DNA of 64,000 bases from Phanerochaete sordida. Its lineage: Eukaryota > Basidiomycota > Agaricomycetes > Polyporales > Phanerochaetaceae. The notes below the pieces were generated by a model that saw only the letters and a list, made by a program, of their open reading frames with translations, ran no database searches and was not told where the DNA came from. The DNA is taken from contig BPQB01000001.1 in assembly GCA_019973155.2 (NCBI GenBank), positions 1,364,001 to 1,428,000 on the forward strand, in the 5' to 3' direction. Made by a program: the position numbers and the translations under genes. Below, in pieces: positions 21,175 through 33,032 of the stretch. The stretch's first letter is position 1, and every line of letters begins with the position of its first letter.

Positions 21175-23477
21175 ATGACCAAACGCGCTCGCAGTCTCAC
21201 TCCGCCCGCGGCCGGGGTCGGTCCCAACAAACCAGCGACTTCCATCTCGCGCGCGACGGAGCCGACAAACATCAGCGCTCACCCTGCGAAGAGAACGCAC
21301 GCCGACGTTGAGTTCTTGCCGCGGAAGATTGCTTCGGCGGCGAACGCTGCCGCGGCGGATGGACATACGCCATTCTCCCAGCTTCAGGCTGCGATGGGGC
21401 CACGTCTGACGACTAAGACCGGCCAGGGCGACGCCGTGGTCTTCTGGATGAGAATGCAAGATATGCGCAGTGCGTTTGACCCGCCAGAGCGCAGTTTTGT
21501 ACCAGATGCTGACTGTACGCTGCCGCAGTCCGCGACAACAGAGCCTTCGGTCAAGCATCCGAGTATGCGCGGCAGCACGGGCTCCCGCTCATCGCCCTCT
21601 TCATCCTGAGTCCGCAGGACTATGTTGCGCATGACCGCAGTGCCCGCAGGATAGACTTTACTCTGCGAAATTTGACACATGTCAAAGTAAGTAACTGATG
21701 CACCGCATTGCACATGCATGTCAGGCACTCATCGTCCTTTCAGGAATCGTTGGCCGAGCTGAATATACCCTTGCGCGTCATCACCCACAGCCCACGCAAC
21801 ACCCTTCCGGAGCGGGTAGTTGAAATATTGTCGGAATGGAATGCTGCACGGCTGTTCGCCAACATCGAACATGAAGTGGACGAGCTGCGCCGCGATATTC
21901 GGGTCTGTGAGCTCGTCAGAAGTTCCGGAAAGGCTGAGTGTACATTTGTCAATGACAAATGTATCATCACGCCCGGTACAGTCTTGACGAAGGACGGCCG
22001 CGGCTACACGGTACGTTTCTATCAGCGTGAGCTTTGCTGTCGGACTGAATAAATGACCGATCCCTAGGTTTACTCACCCTTCCTTCGAAGCTGGCTTCCA
22101 CACTTGACCGATAATTCGGACCCCTTGGCATGCGCTCCAAGGGTAGAGTCTAATGACCCGACAGTGCGACAACATCCAATTTTCGGGAAATTCTTCAACG
22201 CTGCCGGTCCAGAATCTGTGGAAGGCTTCGAACTGTCAGGCGAGGATGCGAAGATGATGCGGCTCTGCTGGCCCGCCGGCGAGGACGCCGCACATGAAAT
22301 CTTGCGTCGCTTTCTGCAAACCAAAGCACGGACATCTCAATTTGGCGCTGCCGACCCGCTTGCCCTTGGTGCATCTGAGCCAAAGGCCGGCCTGAAGGAT
22401 AGCAGGATCGGAAAATACAAAGATGCGCGAGACCGCGTCGACGCTGATACCACCAGCCGCCTGAGGTATGACATCTCGACTTCTGAGCATGTGAGCTACT
22501 GCTGAACCAGCGCCTGCCAGTGCATACCTATCTGCAGGGGTCATTTCCGCCCGTGAATGCATCCGGGCTACGCTGGCCCTGTCAAACCACAAGCAGCCCA
22601 AGATAGATGCCAGCAGGGACACCGGTATCGGTCGATGGGTTCAAGAGTTAGGTACGCCCTGCCTAACCCACTCAATCACATGTCATTAATAGATGGCCAT
22701 GACCGTGCACAGCTTGGCGCGATTTTTACACACACGTACTTGCCCTGTTCCCCAGGGTCTCTATGGGGAGACCATTCCAGGAAACGTTCGCCAAGGTGTC
22801 CTGGGAGACGAACGAGGCACATCTCCAAGCGTGGAAAGATGGACGTACAGGGGTACCCATCGTCGACGCCGGGATGCGTCAGGCGAACAAGATGGGTTGG
22901 ATGCACAACCGCCTGCGCATGATTACGGCAATGTATCTTGTCAAGGACCTGATGATTGACTGGCGATTGGGCGAAAAGGTGCGCCCGTCAGGCAGTCTCG
23001 CCACGCTCAAAGAGGCTAGCGGCTGATAGGGTGTGGCAGTACTTCATGGAAACGCTGATTGATGGCGATCTGGCATCGAATAACGGGGGCTGGCAATGGA
23101 GTGCAAGCACCGGCGTCGACCCCGTGCCCTATTTCCGTATATTCAACCCTTACACGCAAAGCAAGAAGGTGAGGCAACCACCGGTGTTTGTACTTGCCGC
23201 ACCTGACGCTCAGATGTGCAGGCTGATCCGAGCGGGGATTACATTCGCTACTTTGTGCCTGAGCTCGGCAAGGTCTTTGGTGATGGTATGTTCACGGCGC
23301 GAGGTCTCTCCGGGCCTGGTTGTGGAACGCACCACTGTAACTCTGATGCCGCCCACAGAGATACACAACCCGTCTCCGAGACTTGCGGAGAAGCTGGGAT
23401 ATCCGACGCCGTTGGTGAAGCATGATGAGGCCCGTCAGCGGGCAATCCGGCGGTACAAGAATCCTGGCGATGTCTAA
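21175..23477 (+). CDS. PHR1: Class I CPD photolyase
   Basis: Nine exons (21175-21469, 21529-21686, 21744-22010, 22068-22465, 22521-22651, 22713-22978, 23040-23168, 23222-23285, 23359-23477) give 608 residues. The protein repairs cyclobutane pyrimidine dimers using FADH- and blue light. The N-terminal antenna domain begins at VVFWMRMQDMRIRDNRA; the FAD-binding domain shows TSRLSAYLSAGVIS, WRDFYTHVL, GVPIVDAGMRQ, GWMHNRLRMI, FLIDGD-equivalent METLIDGDLASNNGGWQW and YFRIFNP. The tail ends DEARQRAIRRYKNPGDV, as in fungal CPD photolyases and not cryptochromes. An in-frame ATG at 21154 would add seven residues that could extend a basic targeting sequence. The splice at 22652-22712 skips a tempting AG at 22690 to recover the WRDFY motif. 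Confidence 0.93.
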
Positions 23478-24001
23478 GCTTTTGATGCACCGACTGCGTA
23501 CGCCTGTTCTGGCTCTGCACCCGTAGCATGACATTTACTCTGCCTGGTGAAAACCTTGTTTTGTCGTCCTGCATAGCCAACGTATTGATGGATCTGACAC
23601 GACATCGGGGGCGTTGCCGCAGTAGCTGGGGTAGTGGCTCAGCTGTCGGCATGAGACGGACGGAGCTGACGTCGTCGCAGCGTCTGTCGCGATGCTGCCG
23701 CAGAATGGCGCTTAGGCCTGCACTGAGTCTCTCGGTACAGTGCATGCGGGCTCACCTACGCCGGTCAAATGCACTCCGTACGTGTGCCACTGTGATTGAG
23801 GATGCAGCGACCGTACGCACACAGCGCGAATGGCCACGCATATTCTGACGCTCACGACCCGTCGGAGTCAAAGTTTTCAGATCCCCGTCAATGCTGCTCA
23901 AATAGAGCAGGCACGTTGCTCCAGCTCGACAGGTGAGTTCCCCCGTCCAACCTCTCCCCTCCTCTCACTACTCGAGCTCGTCTGCGCGCTGCGTGCCATA
24001 G
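23478..24001. other. Intergenic, 5' region of TPR-CHAT gene
   Basis: No separate gene called. Bases 23932-24001 look like an intron (GTGAGTTC...CCATAG) ending exactly before the ATG at 24002, so a 5' untranslated exon around 23830-23931 is likely. Confidence 0.45.
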
Positions 24002-27000
24002 ATGACCATGAATCCGCCGCCGCTGATACCAGGCTCGCAGCGGTCTGGCTTGGCGCGTGAGTCTGCTGGCGATGCTGGTGCACCCAGCGAAGACAGCGAC
24101 CTCGACGACTCGTCCACCGCCAGCTCGAGCGAGCTCGCTTCACCCGATCGCGATTCGAGCGACGGTGCGTTTCACACCCTGATCTCATGCTTGATAATGC
24201 TGATGCGGACGCCGTAGACGACCAGGAGGAGCATGAATATAACGAGGCGGAGTTTCTAGGCATCCTGGCGCTCGCACGACAGGCCAGGGAGCTCTACGAG
24301 ATGTCGGCCCAGCCCACGGACCTCGAGGACTGCATCGCCTACCTCCGCGACGCCCTCACGGTCGGTCCGCGGGACCACGTCACCCGTGCGGAAGCGTTGC
24401 ACACGCTCGCGTACGACCTTTACGTGCTCGGCCTCGACGTCGGCGCCCCCGACGGCCCAAACGCTGAGGATCACCTGAGCGAGGCGGTCGACCTGCACCG
24501 CCAGGCGCTGCGGCTGCTGCCCGCTAGCCACAAGGCGCGGCCGCTGTACGTCACGCGCCTCGCGATCGCGCTGCGCGCCCGCTTCACGCAGTCCGCACGT
24601 ACCGAAGACCTGCAGGAGTGCATCGAGCTGCACCGGCTTGCGCTGTCGTTCCGGCCGGCGGGACACCCCGACCGCTCGCAGTCGCTGCTCAACCTCGCGA
24701 ACGCGCACTGGACTCGCTTCGAGTTTGCTGGCGCCCCGGAGGACCTGGACGCCGCAGCCGGGCTGGACGAGGAGGCGCTACGCCTGCGCCCGCCTGACCA
24801 CCCGAACAGGACCGCTGCGCTGCTCGGCCTGGCGGCGGACCTGAGCGCACGCCACCTCAAGCGCAATGCGCCGGAAGACCTTGCGCGTGCTGTCGAGATG
24901 CAGCACGAGGCGGCGCGGCTCAACCCCGGCGACGCGCACATCGCGCAAGGCCTCGCAGCGCTTCTGTCGCTGCGCTACCAGGCGGAGCACGATCCCATGG
25001 ACTTCGACGCCGCCGCCACGATCTGTGCGCCGCGATCCCCATCAGACGAGAGAGCGCAGCGGTTGCAAGGAAACGACACGGAATGCGCAGCGGCGATGCT
25101 AGCCACGTTGGCAGAACTCCATGTCTCTCGATTTCAGGTTTCTGGAAGCCGCGGCGACCTTGTGAATGCCGTCGACATATGCCGGCAATGTATCAGGATG
25201 CGTTACCCCGAACCCGCATGCTCTACGGTCGTTCGGGTCTGCCTTTCCACCTTCCACAGCCTCCATGATCACGCCGACCTCCTCACCGCCATTCGAATAT
25301 CACAGGAAGCAGCGACCGTGTGTATACCTGGACACCCGCATCGTGCCACATCTCTATATTCACTAGCTCAAGCCCTGGAAACGAATTATAACGTTCATAA
25401 ACAAGATAGCGAACTCAACAGTGCGCTCGACGCCTATGCCGCGGCCGTTCGCGACATGTGCTGCCCTGTGCGCGACCGGTTTCAGCATGTTCAAGACTGG
25501 ATCAACCTGGCAATGAGAGGGCGCCATCTTCAATCGCTCTCCGAGGCGTGCGGGGCGGCCGTCCGTCTGCTTGGCTGCATTGTACATTTTGACGAACACT
25601 GCGATGTTAGGGTTAGCGCCCTGTCGCGCATTCCGGCGATCCTGGATGCGGTGGCCATGCTCATCGGCTCCATGCCCGCCGCCGCCTTCGAGCTGCTCGA
25701 TCATGCACAATCGCTGGCGTGGGCACTCACCCTGAACCTTCAACGGACCCCCACCGAAATCACCGCCGTACCTGCGCCGTTGCACAGGCTGCGTCAGGTG
25801 TATTGGCAGCTTGAGCATAGCCCTACGTCCGTGCCCTTCGCAGCGGGTCGCGCCCTCTCATCACCGGCGCATGATGACCTAGAGGCGTTCTCAGCACACA
25901 GGCAGCGTCTCGCAGCAGAGGTCGGCGTACTGGCAGATCAGGTCCGCTCCCTCCGGGGCTATGCCAACTTCCTACGACCACCCCCGTACACGATCCTCTC
26001 GAACGGCTGGGGCGAGGGCTTTGCTGTCGTGTTGATGTCGGCGGGGACAAAGTGCCATGCTTTCGTCGTCTTCCCAACGTCGATCAAGCCGCTCCACGTC
26101 CCGCTGCCGTTGTCGTCCACACGACTGAGGGATCTCGCAGAGGGCTTCGTGGCAGCGGCGCATGGCGACGATGACAGGCTGTACAGGCCTGTCCTCGAGG
26201 AGATCTGGGAAGGCGTGGTCCATCCCATCATCCAGAAATTGATGCTGCAGGTCCGTCGGCCATTCTCACTTTTCAAGCTGAGATTCATGTACGCTGATGT
26301 CGGCTCTTTCTCCGCAGCCTTCTTCTGGCATTGCGCGTCCCCGCGTCTGGTGGTGCCCAGTAAGCCCGTTCCCACCGCTGCCCCTGCACGCAGCCGGGCG
26401 ATACGCCCCCGACGCGTCTGCGTGCTCCACGGCCGACTTCCTCGTGTCCTCGTACATCCCGACGATCAGCTCGCTGGCCGCCCACGTACCGCGGACGCCG
26501 GACGGCGAGCGCGGCAACGGTAAAGTCCTTCAGATTGTGCAGCTTGTGCTGCCCGAGATCGCACGGCTCTCCGGGACGGTGTCTGTCCCTGTTGAACAGG
26601 TCCGCAAGACCGTCCCGCCCGGAGCTCTGCTATACTTCGGCAGCCTGCACTCTGTGGGGGACGACCGAGCGTCCGATGGCGCGCCGTTCTTCGAGCACGC
26701 CAGCTCTCACGCCTCGCTCCTGCGTCTCGCCGACCGTTCGAGAAGCCCGCAAGCCAGCAAGTGGGCGGACGTTCCCGTGGACGAGACGCAGACAGGGCCG
26801 CTAATCGCGGTGCCTTGCACCGTTGTGGATGCGGTGGCAAATGAGTCCGAACAGGCGCACGAGTTTAGAAATCTAGTCGCGGTGTTACTGACAGCAGGTT
26901 ACCGGTCCATCGTGAGCACGATGTGGTAGAGTCTACTCCTGCTCCCCGGCCGTGATGACTGGCTTACCCAGGTCCACAGGCGTCCCTCGCCTAGCTGCAG

Positions 27001-27157
27001 GGCCGATATAGCGGAAACGTTGCTGGAGGAGCTCTTCCAAACGGGGTATCTGAACTACACCCGCGTGCCGTATATCTTAGACGCAATCGTCCAGCAACTG
27101 CGTCGAAGCGGCGCGCCTCTCAGGGAGTGGAGTCGCTTCATTCATGTTGGGATGTAG
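24002..27157 (+). CDS. TPR repeat protein with degenerate CHAT domain
   Basis: Exons 24002-24164, 24218-26250, 26318-26911 and 26972-27157 give 991 residues. After a low-complexity acidic/serine start come TPR-like repeats of the fungal type (EDLDAAAGLDEEALRLRPP, LHRQALRLLP and similar) over about 600 residues, then a CHAT (caspase-like) protease region: GIARPRVWWCPVSPFPPLPLHAAG, SSYIPTISSL, and near the end YTRVPYILDAIVQQL and WSRFIHVGM. The catalytic signature is damaged: the usual HxxCHG histidine segment reads LLRLADRS, and the SACET cysteine motif is reduced to VPCTV. Without the 26912-26971 intron, an in-frame TAG at 26927-26929 ends the protein 75 codons early. TPR-CHAT proteins are abundant in mushrooms and resemble regulated-death effectors; this copy is probably a pseudo-protease or a decaying gene. 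Confidence 0.75.
26912..26971 (+). other. Possible optional intron bypassing an in-frame stop
   Basis: GTGAGC donor, GTGATGACT branch-like sequence and CTTACCCAG acceptor; exactly 60 nt, phase 0. If spliced it removes the TAG at 26927 and also the conserved STMW motif. If retained, translation stops at TAG. In either case the frame downstream still matches the family C terminus. Confidence 0.5.
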
Positions 27158-27336
27158 GCATACCATACATATTTAGGTTGAAGACCCGATGCAGCGCGTT
27201 CCGAAATGTTGTATTAGCTAGCTTGATGTATACTGGGTATCCGGAGAGACGGCAACAACACAACGACCTGGCGTGAATTGTTACATGAGAGCAAGGCGAC
27301 ATAAATACCCAGACCGAGAGGCTGCACTGAACCTTG

Positions 27337-28245
27337 CTACAGATCAAATTCAAAGTCGTCTTCAGCGTTGGAATTCCCATTACCACCGCGGATATGCTTC
27401 GTGACAGTGGTTGACGAGGTCCCATATGTTACCGCAGACGAGTCTTCCTCTAGCTCCTTCCGGATCACACCTGCACAAATTAGGTGAGCGCAGTTCTGGA
27501 TCATGTGGTATAGGCGGCTCACCCGCGCGAAGCAGCCTGGACTCCAAGACGGAGGTCTGGAAGTCGTCTTCGTTCCCCAATTCCTCAAAGCCAATTATTC
27601 TAGAAAGAGCTGAATTTAATTCTGCGGTGAGGGCCGACATCCGTACCTGTCCTTCGAGACACCATCCACAAAGGCCCACACGGCCGGGAGAACCTTGACA
27701 CCCAGCTTTGTAACTAGGAAGGGCACATTCTCCACAAAGACACGTATAAATCGTGTATGGAAATATTTGGGCGCGAGTTTCTGGAGGGGTTCGGGAGGGG
27801 GCCAGCACGGATATTAAGCATGGTACGTACGGCAAGGTGTTTGTCCATAATCTTGCAGCGACGGAAGTTGGAGTGATAGAAGTGTACCACGCACAAGGGC
27901 TCAGATCTGAGGGGTCTGTGAGTTGCCGCGGAGGACCGAGACGTGGCAGACTCACACTGTTGCCTGCAGGACTTGCTTCTCGTCCAAGATTTCGCTGTAC
28001 TGGCCATGCCCTGTGTCTTTCAGCTTTTTGAGGGCCTCCATCCTGTCAACGACGAGGTCAGGGAACGTCAGGCTGTATAAACCAATTGTTGAGAGAGCAC
28101 CTCACTGTTTCTTGAGCTGTTCCAGGCCTCTCTCCCGCACAGCAGCGCTCTCATCGTTCTCTAATTCGGCCTCCAGCTCAGCAAAGAGCTCCTCGTCGCT
28201 GTCCTCGACATCGCTGCCCTCGTGTCTCTTGTGAGGTTGGGGCAT
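27337..28245 (-). CDS. PLP1: Thioredoxin-domain/phosducin-like protein (TXNDC9/Plp1)
   Basis: Six exons (28106-28245, 27956-28042, 27831-27906, 27647-27780, 27523-27599, 27337-27470) give 215 residues, the usual length of TXNDC9. An acidic helical N terminus (ELFAELEAELEND) is followed by a thioredoxin fold: VVHFYHSNFRRCKIMDKHL, LAPKYFHTRFIRV, LVTKLGVKVLPAVWAFVDGV and IGFEELGNEDDF. The CxxC redox pair is absent, as expected for this family, which assists the CCT chaperonin in folding actin and tubulin. The acidic end EDDFEFDL is typical. The third exon could start 9 bases earlier (27915), but that leaves only a 40-nt intron. It shares a 165-bp divergent promoter with the Pelota gene. Confidence 0.9.
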
Positions 28246-28410
28246 GTTATTGGAGTGTGTTGGTTTGGTTCGAAGCGTCGAGCCGCGGGACGCGACAAAA
28301 CACCCGGACTCATTGGAAAGACGCCCGAGTAGACGCCCATCGGCGGAACTGACATCACTCTCGCTTTCCAGGGCATTTCATTCGCTCGACCACCACCTTC
28401 GTTCCCCACC
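28246..28410. promoter_or_regulatory. Bidirectional promoter, PLP1-like / Pelota
   Basis: 165 bp between two divergent start codons. No TATA element seen on either side, fitting a constitutively expressed housekeeping pair. Confidence 0.6.
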
Positions 28411-30131
28411 ATGAAGCTCAACGGCAAGCATATAGATAAGAACGGCGCGGTATGCTCTGGACTATAGCTCGCTGTGGTCCTCTATACTGACGCATTTGTA
28501 GGGATATGTCAACCTACGGCCGGAGGACGACGAGGATATGTGGCATCTGTATAATCTGATTCAGGTGGTACGTATTACCTCCTGGATTGAGAACCACTGG
28601 TCTTATTCTCATGTGCAGCATGACAGGGAGATCACGTAAGAGCCCCAGCGATAAGAAGGGTTCAAAACGTTTCCGCGACGGGTTCAACTGAATCACATCG
28701 TGTACGGTTGAATCTGACCCTGGAGGTGACCCGTGTGGAGTGGGCCCCGGCAAGGGCGGCTGGCGAGGCGACCGCAGTCACGGACAATGCGAATCCAAAC
28801 GCACAGCAGACCTCGACCGCAGGCCTATCCATTTCCGGCCGGGTAGTCGTGGAAAACCAGTACGTGAAGATGGGCGCGTTCCATACCCTCGACATCGAAG
28901 CGAACAGAGATGTCCGGATAGAGAAGGACGAGGGTGGATGGGACAGCATAGCGCTTGCAAGGGTCGAGGAGGCTTGCGTGCCTGGACGCGGCGCAGAGGT
29001 TGCTGCGGTGGTGTGCGGCGAAGGTACGCTATGAGTCCGTGTTTATTGGTGCATATGGCTCATTGTGTGCTCTAGGTTCCGCAGTGTTCTGCCTTCTATC
29101 ACAGAACATGACAGTCATTTTGCAACGCCTCGAAGTCCCGATCCCCCGCAAAATGGCCGCTAACTCCTCGGTTCACGAGAAGGTAGGCACCAGGGGTTTT
29201 TCTATAGTACCTGATTTTAACGTGTCACGTAGGGTTTACAACGATTCTACTCCCAATTATACGCGTCATTCCTTCGCCTAATACCCTACTCCAACCCCTC
29301 GATCAGAGCCATAGTGATCGCCTCTCCCGGATGGGTTCGCGACTCGGTATTCGATTACATCATGCAAGAAGCGAATAGAACTGGCAACAAAGCTCTGTTG
29401 GGTGTACGACAGAAATTTGTCAAAGTACACGTAACAAGTCCGCATGTGCACAGTTTGGTTGAGGTGCTGAAGAGCCCTGAGGTGGGTCCCCGTCCTATCC
29501 TGCGAACAAACCCATAAACATTGCTACACAGATCGCTACTCAACTAAAGGAGACTAAATTTGCGCGAGAAGGCATCATGCTTGACAAGTGAGTGGCAACG
29601 TGGTGCGCCACTCCATGCGTGCTCATGGCTTCGCAGGTTCTTCAAGATGCTCGGCACGGACGAGATGCGGGCCTGGTATGGACCTGACCATGTGGCGCTC
29701 GCAGCCGACCGTGGCGCAATTGGAACGCTTCTTATTTCCGACGAGCTCTTCAGGTACGGCCGCGCTTCGCGCATCCACATGTCTCACAAATGGCCAGGGC
29801 TGACTGATCGGCAGAGCGAGCGATCCCGCGGTGCGGAAGAAGTACGTCGAGCTCGTCGAGGACGTGCGGCAGAAAGGCGCGGAGGTCCTCATCTTCTCGA
29901 GCATGCACGAGTCTGGCCAGCGTACGTATCCCACCTGTACCCGCGGCACAGCCCCGTCAAGGGTCTCTCGCTTACGCGTATTCGCCCCCAGAACTCAATC
30001 AGCTAACTGGCATTGCCGCGATCCTGACGTTCCCGCTCGACGTCGAAGTCGTCGAGGCGGAGGAGCGCGAAGCGAAGGAAGAGGAGGAGCGCCGGAAGCT
30101 CGAAGCGGCGGAGGCCGCAGCCACTGAATAG
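28411..30131 (+). CDS. DOM34: Pelota/Dom34 ribosome rescue factor
   Basis: Nine exons (28411-28449, 28502-28567, 28627-29023, 29076-29182, 29233-29481, 29532-29587, 29637-29753, 29815-29921, 29992-30131) give 425 residues. Pelota/Dom34 binds the empty A site of stalled ribosomes with Hbs1 and splits them with Rli1/ABCE1, feeding no-go and non-stop decay. Three eRF1-like domains are visible: [14 protein letters not shown]...[19 protein letters not shown]; the central domain [11 protein letters not shown] (usual SPGF, here SPGW); and the C-terminal [30 protein letters not shown]. No GGQ motif, as expected. The third exon begins at 28627, not after the earlier AG at 28618, because only this restores [14 protein letters not shown] charged E/K-rich tail ends the protein. 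Confidence 0.95.
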
Positions 30132-30721
30132 CGCACCGCTTGCTCTCACAGCTGCTACGCCGGGGCATCTGTGTGCGACAGGCCATGTAGCGATAGCAGA
30201 CTGCGAACTGTACCCTGCGCGTGTTACCAATATAACAGCACCGCTAACCGCGCCTCCGGTTTCGCTGCGCGAACTGTATAGAAATCTCGCACGGTACGGT
30301 GATGAACGGGTCACACAGGACGCGTGCGGGATCCAGTGTGTCGTTCACTGGACCTACGCAGCCCGTACTCACCGCCCTCGCACCCCCGTACGTCGTGCGC
30401 CGACTCGAGATGGCGACATCCAGACTTCATTGGTCTCAAATGACATGGATAACTATTTTTCCCGCGAGGATTTACCTCGCAACCGTGGTATCTCTACTCC
30501 CGCGAGCAACAGACACCAAGACAGCGTGCGACGGGCAGCCGCGGGAGGATCTACGTGCGCCCAGCACGGAGCGGCGCCTCCACCGCCGGGGGGCCCGCAG
30601 GCACACCTGCCCACGCCGCCATCCGCACGCCGCGTTCGCATCGCGAGCAGCAGATAGATATCGCGCGGTGATAACACACAACGTACTTTTCCCATCCAAG
30701 GGCTCCGTGCACGGCGGGACG
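30132..30721. other. Convergent intergenic region
   Basis: Between the Pelota stop and the Nop13-like stop. Contains only 3' untranslated sequence by inference; the open frames here are shadows or chance. Confidence 0.55.
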
Positions 30722-32357
30722 CTAGAACACGATCTTCTTGCCCTCGCTGGGCACGATCCCGACCGCCTCGCGCTTCGCGTTCGCGAGCGCCGCGCCGGGC
30801 TTGGCGCGCACCTTGGGCCTGCTGTCCCGGCCCTCCCGCCCTTCCCGGCCCCCTCGACTACCCCGTGCGTCGCGACGCCCGTCGTCCTCAGCGTGCGGCG
30901 GCGCCTCGCGCTCGACGCGCGCGCGTTTCGCGGGCTGCTCGCCGTCCTCTGCGCCGCCCGCCTCGGACTTGCGCTTCGGCCGCACGCGCTCGCCGCGCCG
31001 CTTCCGTTGCTCGCCCTCGCCGTCCTGCTGCTCCTCGCCCTGCGCAGCGTCACCGTCGGGCCGCGAGCGCGGAGGCGCGCCTTTGCCCTTGTCGCGCGGG
31101 CCCGCGCCGCCACGGCGCACGGCCTCAGGCGAGGCGTACTCGACGACGAGCTTGCGGCCGTCGAGGAAGTGGTTCTTCGGATTTGTGAGCGCGGTCGTGG
31201 CGAGGTCGGTTGTGTAGAAGTCCGCGAATGCCCATCTGTGTGATAGTGTGAGCGGGTGCGTTCGGCCCATGAATATTGTTGTGCTTACCCTTTACACTTT
31301 CCAGTGTCCTCGAACGTGCCCATGCGGATCTTGCGTATGAACCGATCGCTCTTTTCCGGCTTCTCCTGCTTCTCCTCGTCCGCGTCCTCAGCGTCAGCCT
31401 CGACCTTGCGGGTGCGATTCCGCGTGAAGAGGTCCCGGATGGACTGCTCAGTCGTCTCGAAGCCGAGGTTGCCCATGAAGAGTGTTGGCCCTGGAGGCTG
31501 CTTCTGAACGCTCAATATCTTCTGAGCCGTTTTGGAGTGTCCAGTGAGCGCTGTCTTCGCGCCTTGGCCATCTGTGCCTTCTGGCTGGTCGGCGGGTGCG
31601 GGTCGCCCAGTAAAGTCTCCACCTGGGTTCATAGTGAGATTTTTACCACGCAGTGCGATTGACAGGAAGTACGTACCGTCTTTGATCAAGAGTTTCCTTC
31701 CGTCTAGCGGATTTTCCGACAGTGCAATGGCAACCGTCTTCGCGTCAGGCGTCGCAAAGTCGACGTACGCAAAGCTAGAAACACAAAGATTACGTCTAGT
31801 CCCAAGCGTGGACGCAGCGAGCAAACTGACCCACGGTTCTGCTTCACGGCGCCGCGCCCGCCTGGACCGGTGCTCGCCATCTTCATGGGCATGTGCACGC
31901 GCGTGATCTCGCCGCAGCCGGCGAAGAACGTGCGGATCGCCTCTGGTGTCGTCTTGAACGCAAGGTTGCCGACCCAGACTGAGTTCTGTCGCTTGGGCAC
32001 CTTGGATGGCGCGAGCTCAGCCGTGTTTTTCACTTTTTGCTTCTTCGCCTTCGGTGCGCTGCCATCGTCGTCGTCTGCGGCGGCGCTCTCCTCGGCCTTC
32101 AGCTGCTTCTTCTTCTGCCGGCGCTGCTCGGCGTGTGAGAGCACGGGGACGTCATCGTCTGCTACTGCATCCTCTGCATCGCTGTCTTCTGCGTCTGAGG
32201 CTTCTGCGTCTGAGCTCTGTGCGGGAGCCGATGAGCTGGCAGAGTCCGAGTCTTTGTGTGCGTCTGGAGAAGACCTCTTGCGTTTTTGACTTCTCTGTGC
32301 AGCGCGGGTGGAGCTCTCCGAGTCCGATGAACTCGAGTCTGAGGAGGAGGAGGACAT
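30722..32357 (-). CDS. NOP13: Nop13-like nucleolar RNA-binding protein, two RRMs
   Basis: Four exons (31831-32357, 31677-31774, 31289-31622, 30722-31235) give 490 residues. The first 130 residues are a serine/acidic stretch with lysine clusters. RRM1 has RNP2 VWVGNL and RNP1 RGFAYVDF; RRM2 has RNP2 LFMGNL and RNP1 KGWAFADF, followed by LDGRKLVVEYASPEAVRRGG. The last 120 residues are R/G/E-rich with repeated RGGREGREGRD, likely nucleolar and RNA-binding. The order and spacing fit yeast Nop13 (90S/60S precursor associated). An in-frame ATG at 32375 would add six residues. It faces the ferric reductase across 1.1 kb. Confidence 0.88.
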
Positions 32358-32984
32358 GTCTGTGGTAAAGCGCAAGCAGTGATCGACGCAAACGAGAGTC
32401 CAGAGATTAGATTACTGACGGCGTCTATCTCTTGCGCGCGAATGCCGGCGCGTAGATTGGACGCCGAGCACGTCGCGGACTCCAACCTCGAGGATCGACA
32501 ACCATGGTGCGTGCCCAGCCATAACGCGCTCTCACCTGGGGTTCGAATGTGTTTATCGCCGACTAGCTATATGGTTGCATAGCGGACCGTGTGCGACGCA
32601 GTCAGACGATGCGGTCGCGAGCGTGTTGCGACATGTCTCGGTGAGTGGGTCGCTGCTTCTCCGGAACGTGTCCACCCGTGCTGAACCGACTCGCTCGTTC
32701 GATAAGGCACAGGACGCCGGGGAGATTCTGTTCATGCAAGGCGGCGAATGGCTCAGAAGCTGACGCAGGGCTTGCCCCCATGCCCCATGCAGGGACTGGG
32801 GCCCCTAGGGCCGTCTCCCCGTGGTCACCCGGTGCGCGAGACACTTCTTTCGAGGGCCGAAAGAATGGGCGGGGGGCGTCTGTGTCGGCGAGGGGTGTCG
32901 AGGACGACGTCTGGGCCGACGAGGATGCCCCGAGAAATGAGACAGCGGCAGGTGCGCAGTCCTGATTGGCCGCAAATGTCGCTT

Positions 32985-32993
32985 ATCTGATAA
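32985..32993 (+). promoter_or_regulatory. Iron-responsive GATA factor site, perfect match
   Basis: ATCTGATAA equals the ATCWGATAA consensus bound by fungal iron-regulatory GATA repressors (Urbs1/SRE/SreA family). It sits 486 bp upstream of the ferric reductase ATG and is embedded in a small palindrome CTTATC-T-GATAAG. Confidence 0.6.
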
Positions 32994-33005
32994 GGAGCGC
33001 ATGGC

Positions 33006-33032
33006 GATTAGATGAAAATTCGTCATCTAATC
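33006..33032. repeat. 10-bp stem inverted repeat in ferric reductase promoter
   Basis: GATTAGATGA, a 7-base spacer and TCATCTAATC: perfect 10-bp arms. Overlaps the second GATA-like site (33030-33038, ATCAGATAG, 8 of 9 to ATCWGATAA). Confidence 0.6.

Noticed and set aside
26344..26362. Possible 5' splice site (CCCA-GTAAGC) inside the CHAT region
   Set aside because: Reading through gives WWCPVSPFPPLPLHAAG, which matches the family, so no intron is needed.
28619..28635. 17-nt exon HDREIT in the Pelota gene after the AG at 28618
   Set aside because: It leads to a stop and needs an 11-nt gap; the AG at 28626 restores [13 protein letters not shown] in frame.
30299..31243. 314-codon plus-strand open frame over the Nop13-like gene
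   Set aside because: Antisense shadow of the R/G/E-rich tail; no family resemblance.
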